From Deltaproteobacteria bacterium (GTDB lineage: Bacteria; Desulfobacterota; Desulfobulbia; Desulfobulbales; Desulfocapsaceae): a DNA stretch of 41,142 nt. The translations under genes were made by a program, and so were the position numbers. The stretch spans positions 1-41,142 of the forward strand of contig JAFDME010000014.1 of the NCBI GenBank assembly GCA_019306075.1, read 5' to 3'. Below the pieces are notes generated by a model. The model was not told the DNA's origin. It saw only the letters and a program-made list of their open reading frames with translations, and did no database searches. Within the stretch, counting starts at the first letter, position 1, and every line of letters starts with the position of its first letter. Shown one piece after another: positions 17,901 through 26,900 of this stretch.

Positions 17901-18730
17901 TGCCTGAACTGCCCGAGGTGGAGGTGATCTGTCGGGGAATTCGCCCCTTTCTGCTGAACCGGACAATCAGGGAAATCCATCACAGCGGGAAAAAGCTGCG
18001 ACGGGACGTTCCAGTAACAGCACTCAATGAAGAACTGATTAACAGCCGGGTTGCAGCTGTTGAACGGAGAGCAAAATACCTGCTGATCCGCTTTGATACC
18101 TCCGCCCTGCTGATCTTCCATTTTGGTATGACGGGCAATCTGGGTATCTTCTCCCCGCACAGTCCGACGGCAAAACATGACCACCTTCGTCTGCGGCTTG
18201 ACAATGAAACGGAGTTGCGTTTCAACGACACCAGAAGGTTCGGATCGATCTCCCTTATCCGTCCCGGTGAACAGGGCACAGTCGAACGTGATTTTTTCAA
18301 AAACAGCGGCCCTGAACCATTTACAGATAAATTCAGCGGCAAATATCTGCAACAGCTTGCCAAAGGTAAACAACAGCCGGTGAAAGTGTTTATCATGACC
18401 AGCCGGACCGTAGCAGGAATTGGTAATATCTACGCCAGCGAGAGTCTCTTTGCTGCAGGCATCCGCCCTTCCCGCAAAATAAAACAGATCTCCCTGCAGA
18501 GCTGGAACAGGCTCGCAGCTGAAATCCGCAAGGTGCTGAAAGAGGCTATTTCCTGCGGCGGTTCAACCATCAGTGACTTTGTCAATGCCAGCCAGGAAAA
18601 AGGGTATTTCCAGATGAACTTCAAGGTCTATGGCCGGTCAGGGGAAAGCTGCCTGAAATGTTCCTCCTCCATCAAAAAACAGACTATTGGAGGGCGGGCC
18701 AGCTACTACTGTCCAAAATGCCAGAAATAA
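17900..18730 (+). CDS. mutM: Formamidopyrimidine-DNA glycosylase
   Basis: Excises 8-oxoguanine and formamidopyrimidines and cleaves the abasic site. It is 276 residues. The N-terminus MPELPEVE supplies the catalytic Pro2 and Glu3; RRAKYLLIRF carries the beta-loop lysine. The helix-two-turn-helix follows in AGIGNIYASESLFAAGI, and the C-terminal zinc finger CLKC...CPKC is complete. The start overlaps the stop of the phosphopantetheinyl transferase. It converges on the EAL-HDOD gene with 24 bp between stops. Confidence 0.96.
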   Translation: MPELPEVEVICRGIRPFLLNRTIREIHHSGKKLRRDVPVTALNEELINSRVAAVERRAKYLLIRFDTSALLIFHFGMTGNLGIFSPHSPTAKHDHLRLRLDNETELRFNDTRRFGSISLIRPGEQGTVERDFFKNSGPEPFTDKFSGKYLQQLAKGKQQPVKVFIMTSRTVAGIGNIYASESLFAAGIRPSRKIKQISLQSWNRLAAEIRKVLKEAISCGGSTISDFVNASQEKGYFQMNFKVYGRSGESCLKCSSSIKKQTIGGRASYYCPKCQK

Positions 18731-18754
18731 GGGTGTCATCAGCGTAGCCGGAAA

Positions 18755-19960
18755 TCATACCAGGGCGTTGGCGTACTGCAGAGAACGAAGATATATATCG
18801 GGAACCGGACCTGAATCAACACCTGTCAGCAGCAGGGCTTTATTAAACTTGTGTATCTGCCCTCTTTCATAGGCAATCGCGGCTTCCAGAAAAGGTATAT
18901 ATTTACCGCTCTGCGTCGATAGTGCCTGCTTAATCTCCTCGGCTACAGGGAGTTTATCCATAAGAACATTTATATCTGTATCAAGCATTGAATCTATCAA
19001 AGAAAAGAGGCCGAGAAGAAACAGCTCCATAGCGACATTTTTTAACCGGCTCTGCCGTGCCAGCAGTTCACAAAACTTGGCACGAACCAGACACAAGCGC
19101 ACAAGTTCCCCGGGTTTATCCACCGACAGCTCCGACACAATCACCAGAATAAGGAACCTCCTCAGCTGGTTCTCTCCAAGATAGGCTATACCCTGCTTCA
19201 CGGTCTTTACCTTCTGCAGACGATAAAAATAGGCGGAATTAATAAAACGAAGAAGCTTATAACTGATTGCTACATCAGTTGAGATAATATCGTGCAGTCT
19301 TTCAATAGTTGTCTTTTTCCCGGTGACTTCCGCCAAAAGATTGTAAAGAGTGATTTTTGATACAGCAAGTTCTTTGATCAGAATCTTTTCCGGTTTACAG
19401 AAGAAATATCCCTGAAAATAGGTAAATCCAAACTCAGCTGCTCTGTCAAATTCATACCGTGACTCAACTTTCTCCGCCAGCAGCTTCACATCATGTTTTG
19501 ACAATCTCTGCAGAGTTTTACGAATCGTATCAACAGGAGTTAACCTGAAATCAATCTTGATAATATCAGCGATCCGGACAAGTGGTTCAAATTTTTCATG
19601 GTAAATAAAATCATCAAGAGCAATTTTATAGCCGGCTGCGGAAAATTTTTGACACGCGGCAATAATCTTCGTGGTAGGCTCGACATCTTCCAGAATCTCT
19701 ATAACGAGTCGCCCCGGGGGAAAAGAGGCAGGAATGTTGCGCAACAGCAACTCTTCTGTAAAATTAACGAAACATGGTTTTGAATTTGATACTGTTTCGA
19801 CCCCTTCTGTCAGAAATGTACTGGTCAGAAGGCTGGTGGTCGCCCGCTCACCTGACACACTGTCCAGGGGAAACTCTTCTGTTCCCCTGTAAAGGAGTTC
19901 ATAGGCAAACAATCTCTCTTTAACATTGAAAATTGGTTGCCTGGCGATATAAAAATCCAT
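18755..19960 (-). CDS. EAL-HDOD signalling protein (YuxH type)
   Basis: A 401-residue protein with an N-terminal EAL domain (about 1-200) and a C-terminal HDOD domain (about 205-390). EAL-type motifs occur in order: YELLYRG in place of EALLR, FVNFTEELL, VIEILEDVE, IALDDF, IKIDF, LLAEKVES and FQGYFF. By position the metal and catalytic acidic residues, the lysine and the glutamine of active c-di-GMP phosphodiesterases all appear present, which is less usual for this two-domain class. HDOD domains mediate signalling without HD hydrolase chemistry. The start at ATG 19960 follows GAAGG. Target and stimulus are unknown. Confidence 0.9.
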   Translation of the reverse strand: MDFYIARQPIFNVKERLFAYELLYRGTEEFPLDSVSGERATTSLLTSTFLTEGVETVSNSKPCFVNFTEELLLRNIPASFPPGRLVIEILEDVEPTTKIIAACQKFSAAGYKIALDDFIYHEKFEPLVRIADIIKIDFRLTPVDTIRKTLQRLSKHDVKLLAEKVESRYEFDRAAEFGFTYFQGYFFCKPEKILIKELAVSKITLYNLLAEVTGKKTTIERLHDIISTDVAISYKLLRFINSAYFYRLQKVKTVKQGIAYLGENQLRRFLILVIVSELSVDKPGELVRLCLVRAKFCELLARQSRLKNVAMELFLLGLFSLIDSMLDTDINVLMDKLPVAEEIKQALSTQSGKYIPFLEAAIAYERGQIHKFNKALLLTGVDSGPVPDIYLRSLQYANALV

Positions 19961-20148
19961 TGCCTTCTTTGTCTTCAGATAAAGATATGTTAAGAAAAAA
20001 TAGTTCCAACTTATTTAATTTAATAAAAATTCTATAAAAACTGTAGCACCTGCGAGATGTAATGGCAAATTTTTTCTATACACAACTTGTATTTCCACGA
20101 TACTTGAGTCAACCTACACTGGAAGGATAAAGAAGAAAGATTCCCATT

Positions 20149-20982
20149 ATGCAATCACAATCAACCATGCTGTTACCCGATACCATCCTTCACATCTATT
20201 ATCTGCAAGGTATTTTGCCCTCACATCCCCCGGTCTCAGCAGATTATTTCATCGGCAACTGGGTTGAAGATGATTTCTCCTTTCTCTTTTTCCGACAATC
20301 ATCCTCCGAGGCTGTTGATGCCATACTTTCGAACAATCCACAGCTCACCCTCCTGGATAAATATGAGATGAGCTATCAGCAGTGGCAGGGAGGTTCTGTA
20401 GAGCCTGTCCGCGTTGGCCGGTTTCTCCTTAATCCACCATGGATAAAGGCCCTGGCAGAAGAAGGTGAAATAGCCCTCACCCTGGACTCCGGGGTTGTTT
20501 TTGGAAATGGTGCGCACCAGACAACCCAGGCCTGCCTGGAGGCCATTGATATTGCCTGCGCCGGAAAAAAAGTGCAGACCGTGCTTGACCTCGGATCCGG
20601 TACAGGTGTTCTTGCCCTGGCAGCAGCAAAACTGGGATGCGAGAGAGTTCTGGCTGTTGATTACAATTTTCTTGCCTGCCGGACAACAAGGATAAATGCC
20701 CGACTGAATGATCTGGATGATCATATTCTGACTATTAATGGAAAGGCTGAAGAACATACAAATGTTGCCGCAGATCTGCTGATTGCCAATATCCACTATG
20801 ACGTGATGAAGGAGCTGGTACGAACGGAAGGGTTCCTTAAACAGAAGTGGTTTATACTCTCAGGTATGTTGCGCAGTGAGGCTGAAAAAATATCTGCATT
20901 CCTTTCAACTCAGCCGGTTCTCATCCTGAAACGATGGAACAGGGACAATATCTGGCATACTTTGCTTGGTATCACCAGGTAA
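20149..20982 (+). CDS. prmA: PrmA-like (ribosomal protein L11 type) methyltransferase
   Basis: A 277-residue class I SAM methyltransferase with the PrmA layout: a variable N-terminal domain, then DSGVVFGNGAHQTTQACLEA (in PrmA, FGTGTHPTT), the SAM loop LDLGSGTGVLALAAAKLG, AVDYNFLAC (the acidic residue after strand 2) and LLIANIHYDVM in place of the usual NIL. Length and motif order support L11 lysine methylation. The divergence at the FGTGTHPTT and NIL positions leaves some doubt about the substrate. A 166-bp AT-rich stretch separates it from the divergent EAL-HDOD gene. Confidence 0.8.
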   Translation: MQSQSTMLLPDTILHIYYLQGILPSHPPVSADYFIGNWVEDDFSFLFFRQSSSEAVDAILSNNPQLTLLDKYEMSYQQWQGGSVEPVRVGRFLLNPPWIKALAEEGEIALTLDSGVVFGNGAHQTTQACLEAIDIACAGKKVQTVLDLGSGTGVLALAAAKLGCERVLAVDYNFLACRTTRINARLNDLDDHILTINGKAEEHTNVAADLLIANIHYDVMKELVRTEGFLKQKWFILSGMLRSEAEKISAFLSTQPVLILKRWNRDNIWHTLLGITR

Positions 20983-21174
20983 AACAATAGAACAGCTGCA
21001 CGGGAAAAGCTGAGCCGGGAGCTTGTCCATAAATGGCCTATTTCTAATTATTCTATTTGAGATGGTAACCAAAGCACACTATTATCGCTATTGTCGGTTC
21101 CATAAATTTGTAAACCGATCTACCATACGATCTCTTTTGAATTCAGTTATCGGCAGACACCCTTCTTCTGACTT

Positions 21175-21216
21175 AGCTGACAGCAAGGGTTACAGTGCGG
21201 TTCCAGGAAGCTAGCA
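21175..21216 (+). repeat. Structured dispersed repeat, copy c (internally deleted)
   Basis: AGCTGACAGCAAGGGTTACAG is the left arm of the family. It runs straight into GTGCGGTTCCAGGAAGCTAGC, the family's right border, so the loop and inner stem are missing. It lies 42 bp upstream of the esterase start. The remaining upstream gap (20983-21174) shows no gene that I can support. Confidence 0.7.
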
Positions 21217-21257
21217 AAGGAATCAAAACCTTTAAACAACATAAACAACAAAAAATT

Positions 21258-21917
21258 ATGCCACTCTTACCCGCAGTTGAACAGGAAACAGGACCAGACC
21301 CGGATGCTTCAATAATATGGCTGCATGGTCTTGGTGCTGACGGCAACGACTTTGCACCCATAGTACCCGAATTGAAATTGCCGAAATCTCTGGCGATCAG
21401 ATTTATTTTCCCTCATGCCCCCTCTATTCCTGTAACAGTCAACGGCGGTTTTGTCATGCCTGCCTGGTATGATATCCTGGAGATGGAAATTGACAGGAAG
21501 GTAGATATGGTGCAGCTGATGAAATCCGCTGCAGAAATTGACAGCTTTATCGACAGAGAACTGGAAAGAAATATCAGCGGTAAACGTATAATTATAGCCG
21601 GTTTCTCCCAGGGGGGTGCAGTTGCCTACCAGGTTGCTCTGAGCAGAAAGGTACAGCTTGGCGGACTCCTTGCCATGTCCACCTATTTTGCCACCGCCGA
21701 CTCCATCGAACTGAGTGAGGAAAATAAAACTCTCCCCATAAAGATCCAGCATGGTATCCATGACCCGGTTGTTCCAGAATCCCTGGGACAGAAGGCAACC
21801 ACCCGGCTGGTCAAACTTGGCTACAGCGTAAACTATCAGAGCTATCCGATGGAGCATGCGGTCTGCCCTCAGCAGATCGCTGATATTTCCAGATGGATAA
21901 AGGACATCCTCGGTTAA
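21258..21917 (+). CDS. Phospholipase/carboxylesterase family alpha/beta hydrolase
   Basis: A 219-residue cytosolic serine esterase. The start at ATG 21258 (MPLLPAVEQE) gives the family's usual length; the frame is open further upstream only through a dispersed repeat. Motifs: LHGLGADGNDF (oxyanion region), GFSQGG (nucleophile serine), IQHGIHDPVVP (catalytic Asp) and the C-terminal YPMEHAVCPQQI (catalytic His), all in the order of the EstB/LYPLA family. Physiological substrates are unknown. There is no clear Shine-Dalgarno site, only an A-rich leader. Confidence 0.92.
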   Translation: MPLLPAVEQETGPDPDASIIWLHGLGADGNDFAPIVPELKLPKSLAIRFIFPHAPSIPVTVNGGFVMPAWYDILEMEIDRKVDMVQLMKSAAEIDSFIDRELERNISGKRIIIAGFSQGGAVAYQVALSRKVQLGGLLAMSTYFATADSIELSEENKTLPIKIQHGIHDPVVPESLGQKATTRLVKLGYSVNYQSYPMEHAVCPQQIADISRWIKDILG

Positions 21918-21942
21918 GGATATCTATTTCCCCATATAATCA

Positions 21943-22713
21943 ATGAAAATTATAGATAAAGACAACGAGAAACACCTAAACGAAGCGGCAAAACATTTCA
22001 ACAGTGCCTCCTGCGCCCTTGCCCTCACAGGAGCCGGCATCTCCGTCGGCAGCGGCATAGCTGATTTCAGGAGTCCCGGCGGTCTCTGGAGCCGTTTTTC
22101 CCCGGAGGAATATGCGACCCTTGAAGTTTTCCTGCACAACCCTGTAAAAGCATGGCAGCTCTACCGAAAACTCGGCAGGGAACTCCAGGGAAAAAGCCCT
22201 AACAGGGGACATCGTGTGCTCGCCGACCTTGAAACCAGGGGAATTCTTAAAGGAATTATAACGCAGAATGTCGATAACCTGCATCAGGCAGCGGGCAGCA
22301 GATATGTACTGGAAATTCACGGCGACCACCAACACCTTCGCTGCCTGCAGTGCGGCAGCAGTATCCCTGTTGCTGACAGCCATTACAGTATGGAGGATGT
22401 GCCGGAGTGCGGATTGTGCAGCTATCCGCTGAAACCGGATATTGTCCTCTTTGGCGAGGCGGTCAAAAACCTCGATGAGATTCAGATGCTGGTATCATCC
22501 TGCGACCTTCTCCTTGTGATCGGTACCTCGGCGAAGGTCTATCCGGCTGCAGGAATACCGGAAATGGTCAGACAGCAGGGAGGGAAAATCTACGAATTCA
22601 ACCAGGAACAGACTCTTTCATCCTCCGGATTCTCAGGTCATACTCCGCTCTCCGACTATTTTTTCAAGGGGGATCTCGGAGACACCCTGCCGCTGTTCAG
22701 CGAGGCTGTCTGA
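21943..22713 (+). CDS. cobB: NAD-dependent protein deacylase (sirtuin)
   Basis: Removes acyl groups from lysines using NAD. The 256-residue protein has the sirtuin motifs LTGAGISVGSGIADFR (NAD loop), TQNVDNLH, the catalytic His in EIHGDH, and a zinc module CLQC...CGLC. GTSAKVYPAAGIP and EFNQEQ follow in the expected order. The Tyr and Arg that would mark a CobB-type desuccinylase are not at the usual positions as far as I can align, so deacetylase activity is more likely. It lies 25 bp after the esterase on the same strand. Confidence 0.94.
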   Translation: MKIIDKDNEKHLNEAAKHFNSASCALALTGAGISVGSGIADFRSPGGLWSRFSPEEYATLEVFLHNPVKAWQLYRKLGRELQGKSPNRGHRVLADLETRGILKGIITQNVDNLHQAAGSRYVLEIHGDHQHLRCLQCGSSIPVADSHYSMEDVPECGLCSYPLKPDIVLFGEAVKNLDEIQMLVSSCDLLLVIGTSAKVYPAAGIPEMVRQQGGKIYEFNQEQTLSSSGFSGHTPLSDYFFKGDLGDTLPLFSEAV

Positions 22714-22736
22714 GAGAGATACTCCTGACAAAAGAG

Positions 22737-23444
22737 CTATCCCTGCCTGCTGTCCCAGGTAGTTTTCAGCAGAAATATACCAACAGGAATATAGGACGAA
22801 AGCGCCAGTGCCGGAAGATGCGGATAAACCTGCATCGCGTCAGGAGAATAGACAAGCAGATAGGCGACAAGGGCAGGCATTTTGTCGAGCTGAAAAAATG
22901 CAAAAACGGCAAGAACAAACCGTCTCATCAGGTCCGGACGCTCCTCCGAACTCCCCCTCGAGGCACGATAAAGGAGATAAAGCGAGACTGAGAGTCCGGC
23001 AATAAAAAAACATGTCCCTGCCAGCGCCTCTGCTGCAAGGCGGGATTCTCCGACCGTTAAGGCCCTGGCGTCTGAGGGGAACCAGAATAACGATGAGAGG
23101 AAGAGTGTTGAGATATATCCCGCAAGTCCCGCCAGCAGATATTTAAAATGTGTCCCGGAAACCTGCTCAACAACCTCAAACTTCGGCCTGGCCAGAAAAA
23201 GAACAATCACCATCAGGACAAGCAGCAGAGCAAGCAGAAAAAATGGGTAGGACGGGGCCGGGCTGTATACAGGAAACCAGAGATGTTCCTTATCCGGAGG
23301 CAGAAGAAACAACAGACCGAACAGGAGAGAAAACAGAACACCGAATCCGAGCAGGAGTGCGGTTGTAATTCTGGTCAAGCCTGTAAGGTAGCTTATACTT
23401 GCAACGGATGAAGCAAATCCTGCAATAAGAACGCGTATAATCAT
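22737..23444 (-). CDS. Hypothetical multi-pass membrane protein
   Basis: No family is recognised. The 235 residues contain about six or seven hydrophobic stretches: residues 1-50 (a glycine/leucine-rich pair), a third near FFLLALLLVLMVIVLFLA, a fourth near YLLAGLAGYISTLFLSSLFWF, a fifth in AGTCFFIAGLSVSLYLLYRA, and two weaker ones toward the C-terminus. A conserved-looking cytoplasmic loop, RGSSEERPDLMRRF, precedes the last pair. Codon use matches the neighbours and the frame is clean, so it is likely real. It faces the sirtuin gene tail to tail. Confidence 0.65.
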   Translation of the reverse strand: MIIRVLIAGFASSVASISYLTGLTRITTALLLGFGVLFSLLFGLLFLLPPDKEHLWFPVYSPAPSYPFFLLALLLVLMVIVLFLARPKFEVVEQVSGTHFKYLLAGLAGYISTLFLSSLFWFPSDARALTVGESRLAAEALAGTCFFIAGLSVSLYLLYRASRGSSEERPDLMRRFVLAVFAFFQLDKMPALVAYLLVYSPDAMQVYPHLPALALSSYIPVGIFLLKTTWDSRQG

Positions 23445-23568
23445 ATCGATGCAATCTCAGTTTTTATTTTTTTAACGTTTTTTTCATTTATCAATGTAAA
23501 ATGATAACTGCTACCAGGACAGGTAACAACCCTTTTTGAAAACTATTGTGATTTAACCTCTCCAGCTT

Positions 23569-23808
23569 ATGGAAAAATATACTGTTCAGCAATGCAAAAA
23601 ATGTGGCCAAAAACTTCGATTCCCCCATAAAATCGGGGGAATGCTTATGGCCTGCCCAAACTGCGGCCAGAAATTTCAATCTGACTTCAAGCTGAAAGGA
23701 TCCACTAAAACACCTTTATTTCTGAGCTGTGAAGAACATGCCACCGGTCTCCTCCCCCGCCTGAAAAATATCTTGAATGCTGTTTTTTTCTGCTGGTTTA
23801 AAAAATAG
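23569..23808 (+). CDS. Small zinc-ribbon protein
   Basis: A 79-residue product with two zinc knuckles near the N-terminus: CKKC at 9-12 and CPNC at 29-32 (CxxC-N16-CxxC). The first is followed by GQKLRFPHK and the second by GQKF. This is the MJ0042/zinc-ribbon-like pattern often seen at the start of larger proteins. The remaining half (LSCEEHATGLLPRL...) is not recognised. The upstream region lacks a clear ribosome site, which lowers confidence. Function is unknown. Confidence 0.55.
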   Translation: MEKYTVQQCKKCGQKLRFPHKIGGMLMACPNCGQKFQSDFKLKGSTKTPLFLSCEEHATGLLPRLKNILNAVFFCWFKK

Positions 23809-23911
23809 CCCATCCGCAGCAGTTCTCTGTCCATAAAACCTTGCAGCCACATTGTGGCATGCTTAAAGTGAAAGACCACCCATCTGAACACCTCTATCTT
23901 AAGGAAAGATA

Positions 23912-25522
23912 ATGAACAGCCCTTTTCATCCCGGAACTCTGGATTCCCTGCCATTTGACAACAGGTTTGTAAATGATTTGCCCGGAGATCCCGTACGCGA
24001 AAACAGGAGACGCCAGGTAACAGAGGCATGCTATTCCAGAGTTTATCCACAAAAAGTTTCCTCCCCGGACCTTCTTGCATTCAGTCCCGAGGTTGCAGAG
24101 ATAATCGGAATCTCATCTGAGACCTGCAAAACCAGCCGCTTCACGAATCTTTTTTCCGGGAACAAACTGATCCCGGGGATGGATCCCTATGCCATGTGTT
24201 ATGGCGGCCACCAGTTCGGCAGCTGGGCAGGACAGCTTGGCGACGGGCGTGCCATCAATCTAGGCGAAATAGTCAACAACAGGGATGAACACTGGACCCT
24301 GCAGCTCAAAGGTGCCGGTTCCACCCCCTACTCACGCAGTGCTGATGGCCTTGCCGTCCTCCGCTCCTCTGTGCGGGAGTTTCTCTGCAGTGAGGCAATG
24401 CACCATCTCGGCATTCCTACCACCCGTGCCCTCAGCCTTGTTACAACCGGGGAACAGGTTGTAAGGGATATGTTTTACGATGGCAATCCGAAAGAGGAAC
24501 CCGGGGCCGTAGTCTGCCGGGTATCCCCCTCTTTTATCCGCTTCGGAAACTTTGAGATTCTTACAGCAAGGGGAGAGACAGATCTCCTGCAGCAGCTCAT
24601 CGATTTTACCATCCGCTCTGATTTCCCCCATCTGGGAAAGCCGTCAACAGCCACCTACCTGCAATGGTTCAACGAAATCTGTCGCACAACGGCTGAAATG
24701 ATTATCCACTGGATGCGCGTCGGCTTTGTCCATGGAGTGATGAATACTGATAATATGTCCATCCTGGGCCTCACCATCGATTATGGTCCATATGGCTGGC
24801 TGGAAAATTTTGATCCCGGCTGGACCCCGAACACCACTGACAGCCACGGGAAACGCTACTGTTTCAAGAATCAGCCCCATATAGGACAATGGAATCTCCT
24901 GCAGCTGGCCAACAGTATCTACCCTGTCATCAACGATGCAGTTCCGCTCAAGGAGAGTCTTGCCCTCTATAATGATATTTTCCAGAACGGCTGGAATGAA
25001 ATGATGGCAAAAAAACTTGGGTTTACCGGATTTAAACCTGAATCGGACAATAACCTGATCAGTGAACTGACCACCATCCTGCCCCTGGTGGAAACGGATA
25101 TGACCATCTTCTTCAGAAACCTGGCAGAGCTTGACATTCACTCCGAACCGCAGAACAGAGAAGATCTTCCTGCGCCCCTCACCGAGTCCTATTACCGTCC
25201 CGAACAGCTGACAGAGGAATATAAGAACCGTATCGGCAGATGGATTGAGAGCTATAAACAACGCTCCCGGCAGGAGAAACTGTCAAGAGAGGAACGGCAC
25301 AGAAAAATGAACAGGATTAATCCGAAATATGTTTTAAGAAACTATATGGCCCAACTGGCCATTGACGAAGCTGAGAAAGGCAATGGTGCAGTGATTGACG
25401 AGCTGCTTGAACTTGTCCGCCACCCCTATGATGAACAGCCTGAAAACAAAAAATACGCGGCCAGACGTCCCGACTGGGCACGTAACCGTCCCGGCTGTTC
25501 GATGCTCTCCTGCAGCTCCTGA
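23912..25522 (+). CDS. selO: SelO/YdiU family protein adenylyltransferase
   Basis: A 536-residue pseudokinase of the SelO family that transfers AMP rather than phosphate to Ser/Thr/Tyr residues of redox-related proteins. Family motifs are present: YGGHQFGSWAGQLGDGRA, LQLKGAGSTPYSRSADG, RSSVREFLCSEAM and GVMNTDNMSILGLTIDYGP, the last carrying the metal-binding Asn and Asp. The C-terminus is MLSCSS followed by TGA; vertebrate SelO has a selenocysteine near this end, while here it is ordinary Cys/Ser, as in most bacteria. The start at ATG 23912 follows AAGGAAAG. Confidence 0.95.
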   Translation: MNSPFHPGTLDSLPFDNRFVNDLPGDPVRENRRRQVTEACYSRVYPQKVSSPDLLAFSPEVAEIIGISSETCKTSRFTNLFSGNKLIPGMDPYAMCYGGHQFGSWAGQLGDGRAINLGEIVNNRDEHWTLQLKGAGSTPYSRSADGLAVLRSSVREFLCSEAMHHLGIPTTRALSLVTTGEQVVRDMFYDGNPKEEPGAVVCRVSPSFIRFGNFEILTARGETDLLQQLIDFTIRSDFPHLGKPSTATYLQWFNEICRTTAEMIIHWMRVGFVHGVMNTDNMSILGLTIDYGPYGWLENFDPGWTPNTTDSHGKRYCFKNQPHIGQWNLLQLANSIYPVINDAVPLKESLALYNDIFQNGWNEMMAKKLGFTGFKPESDNNLISELTTILPLVETDMTIFFRNLAELDIHSEPQNREDLPAPLTESYYRPEQLTEEYKNRIGRWIESYKQRSRQEKLSREERHRKMNRINPKYVLRNYMAQLAIDEAEKGNGAVIDELLELVRHPYDEQPENKKYAARRPDWARNRPGCSMLSCSS

Positions 25523-25561
25523 TCAACCCGTATTGCTTCCTGAATATCTATCATAAAAACT

Positions 25562-25627
25562 GGAGAACCTTAAATACAGAGGACACAGAGAAGGCAAAAA
25601 AATTCTCTGTGCTCTTTGTGGTGAGAG
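25562..25627. repeat. CACAGAG-type inverted repeat, copy 2
   Basis: Begins GGAGAACCTTAAAT, as copy 1 does. CAGAGGACACAGAGAA pairs with TTCTCTGTGCTCTTTG across the loop GGCAAAAAAA (13 of 16 pairs), and it ends GTGGTGAGAG. It fills the gap between the convergent selO and aceF genes, where it could act as a bidirectional terminator-like hairpin. Confidence 0.8.
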
Positions 25628-25659
25628 ATGTTGTTTTTGGTTTGCGGCCATCGCCCGAA

Positions 25660-26889
25660 TCAGAGCATACTTCTTCTTAAATCCTCAATATGGTTTGCCA
25701 GGGTCCTGCAGAACCTGGCCGCCTCCGCACCATCGATAACCCTGTGATCGTAGGAGAGGGAAAACGGCAGAGTCAGACGGGGCACAAATCTCTCTTTATT
25801 CCAGACCGGTTTTCGATAACTGCGGGAAAGCCCGAGAATCGCAACCTGGGGGCGGTTGACAATAGGCGTAAACCCGGTTCCTCCGATCCCGCCCAGACTC
25901 GATATGGTAAACGTTGCCCCCTGGATATCCGGGATTGCCAGCTTCCCCTTCCTGGCACTGGAACTGAGCCTGTTCAGCTCTGCACCAATCTCCCTTATAC
26001 CCTTTCGTTCAACATCTTTTACTACCGGCACAACCAGTCCCTGATCTGTATCCACAGCGATGCCAATATGATAATAATGTTTCAGAATAACCTTCTCACC
26101 GCCCGGAACCAGTGAGGAGTTAAACAGGGGGAACTCCTTCAGTACAGCGGCAACTGCCTTGGTGATAAAGACAAGAAGAGAGAAACGTATTTCCCCCTCC
26201 TGCAGTTCCCCGTTCAACTCTTTGCGGAAACTTTCAAGATCAGTTATATCGGCCTCATCAAAATGGGTCACATGGGGAATCGTCACCCAGCTTCCATGGA
26301 GATGAGCGGCGGAGATTCTCTGGATGCGACCAAGAGCAACCTCTTCTATGTCTCCATATTTGCTGAAATCTTCAAGGGGCGGTGTCTCCGGTGACAGCGC
26401 TGCCTGTGATTTACCCTTCTCTCTTACAGGTGCCTCAATTTTATGCAGATCCTCCATCAGAATACGACCATTTGGACCTGTTGGGGTAACGGCCGCGAGA
26501 TCAAGGCCGTGCTCCCTTGCATAAGCACGCACAGAGGGTGTCGCATGAAAAATCTTTTTCTCCCCCCCTGCCACATTCCCCCTGGCCGGAGAAGAATCGC
26601 CCACAACAGGATCCACTGATGGTTTATCATCAATACCGACATCCCCTGCCCCCTCGACCTCGATCATGGCAATCAGGTCACCACTGGAGATAGTGTCATT
26701 CTCTTTTATCAGCACCTCCCGGATAACACCTGCAAAAGGTGAGGGAATATCCATCACCGCCTTTTCACTCTCAAGAGCAATAAGGGAGTCATCAACTTCG
26801 ACCCCGTCACCTGTTGAAACAAAAACGTCAACCACTGTAATTGTCTGAACATCCCCGAAATCAGGCACCACTATTTTTTCCACTGCCAT
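25660..26889 (-). CDS. aceF: Pyruvate dehydrogenase E2, dihydrolipoamide acetyltransferase
   Basis: Passes the acetyl group from E1 to CoA. The 409 residues have a single lipoyl domain (residues 1-80; lipoylated K43 in ESEKAVMDIP), a linker, a peripheral-subunit-binding domain around 135-170 (HATPSVRAYAREHGLDL, NGRILMEDL), and a catalytic domain ending in DHRVIDG with catalytic H382 and D386. A single lipoyl domain contrasts with the three of E. coli. It starts 11 bp after aceE (ATG 26889, after GGGAGAG) in one operon. No E3 (lpd) gene follows. Confidence 0.95.
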   Translation of the reverse strand: MAVEKIVVPDFGDVQTITVVDVFVSTGDGVEVDDSLIALESEKAVMDIPSPFAGVIREVLIKENDTISSGDLIAMIEVEGAGDVGIDDKPSVDPVVGDSSPARGNVAGGEKKIFHATPSVRAYAREHGLDLAAVTPTGPNGRILMEDLHKIEAPVREKGKSQAALSPETPPLEDFSKYGDIEEVALGRIQRISAAHLHGSWVTIPHVTHFDEADITDLESFRKELNGELQEGEIRFSLLVFITKAVAAVLKEFPLFNSSLVPGGEKVILKHYYHIGIAVDTDQGLVVPVVKDVERKGIREIGAELNRLSSSARKGKLAIPDIQGATFTISSLGGIGGTGFTPIVNRPQVAILGLSRSYRKPVWNKERFVPRLTLPFSLSYDHRVIDGAEAARFCRTLANHIEDLRRSML

Positions 26890-26900
26890 AGAACTCTCCC

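Noticed and set aside
21023-21214. 63-codon ORF upstream of the esterase
   Set aside because: No family, no ribosome site, and its end lies in a dispersed repeat; the gap is better read as non-coding.
24644-25261. 205-codon minus-strand ORF opposite selO
   Set aside because: Antisense shadow; selO on the plus strand has all family motifs.
25500-25522. Selenocysteine at the SelO C-terminus
   Set aside because: The final codons read Ser-Cys-Ser-Ser then TGA at the natural end; no in-frame TGA precedes them.
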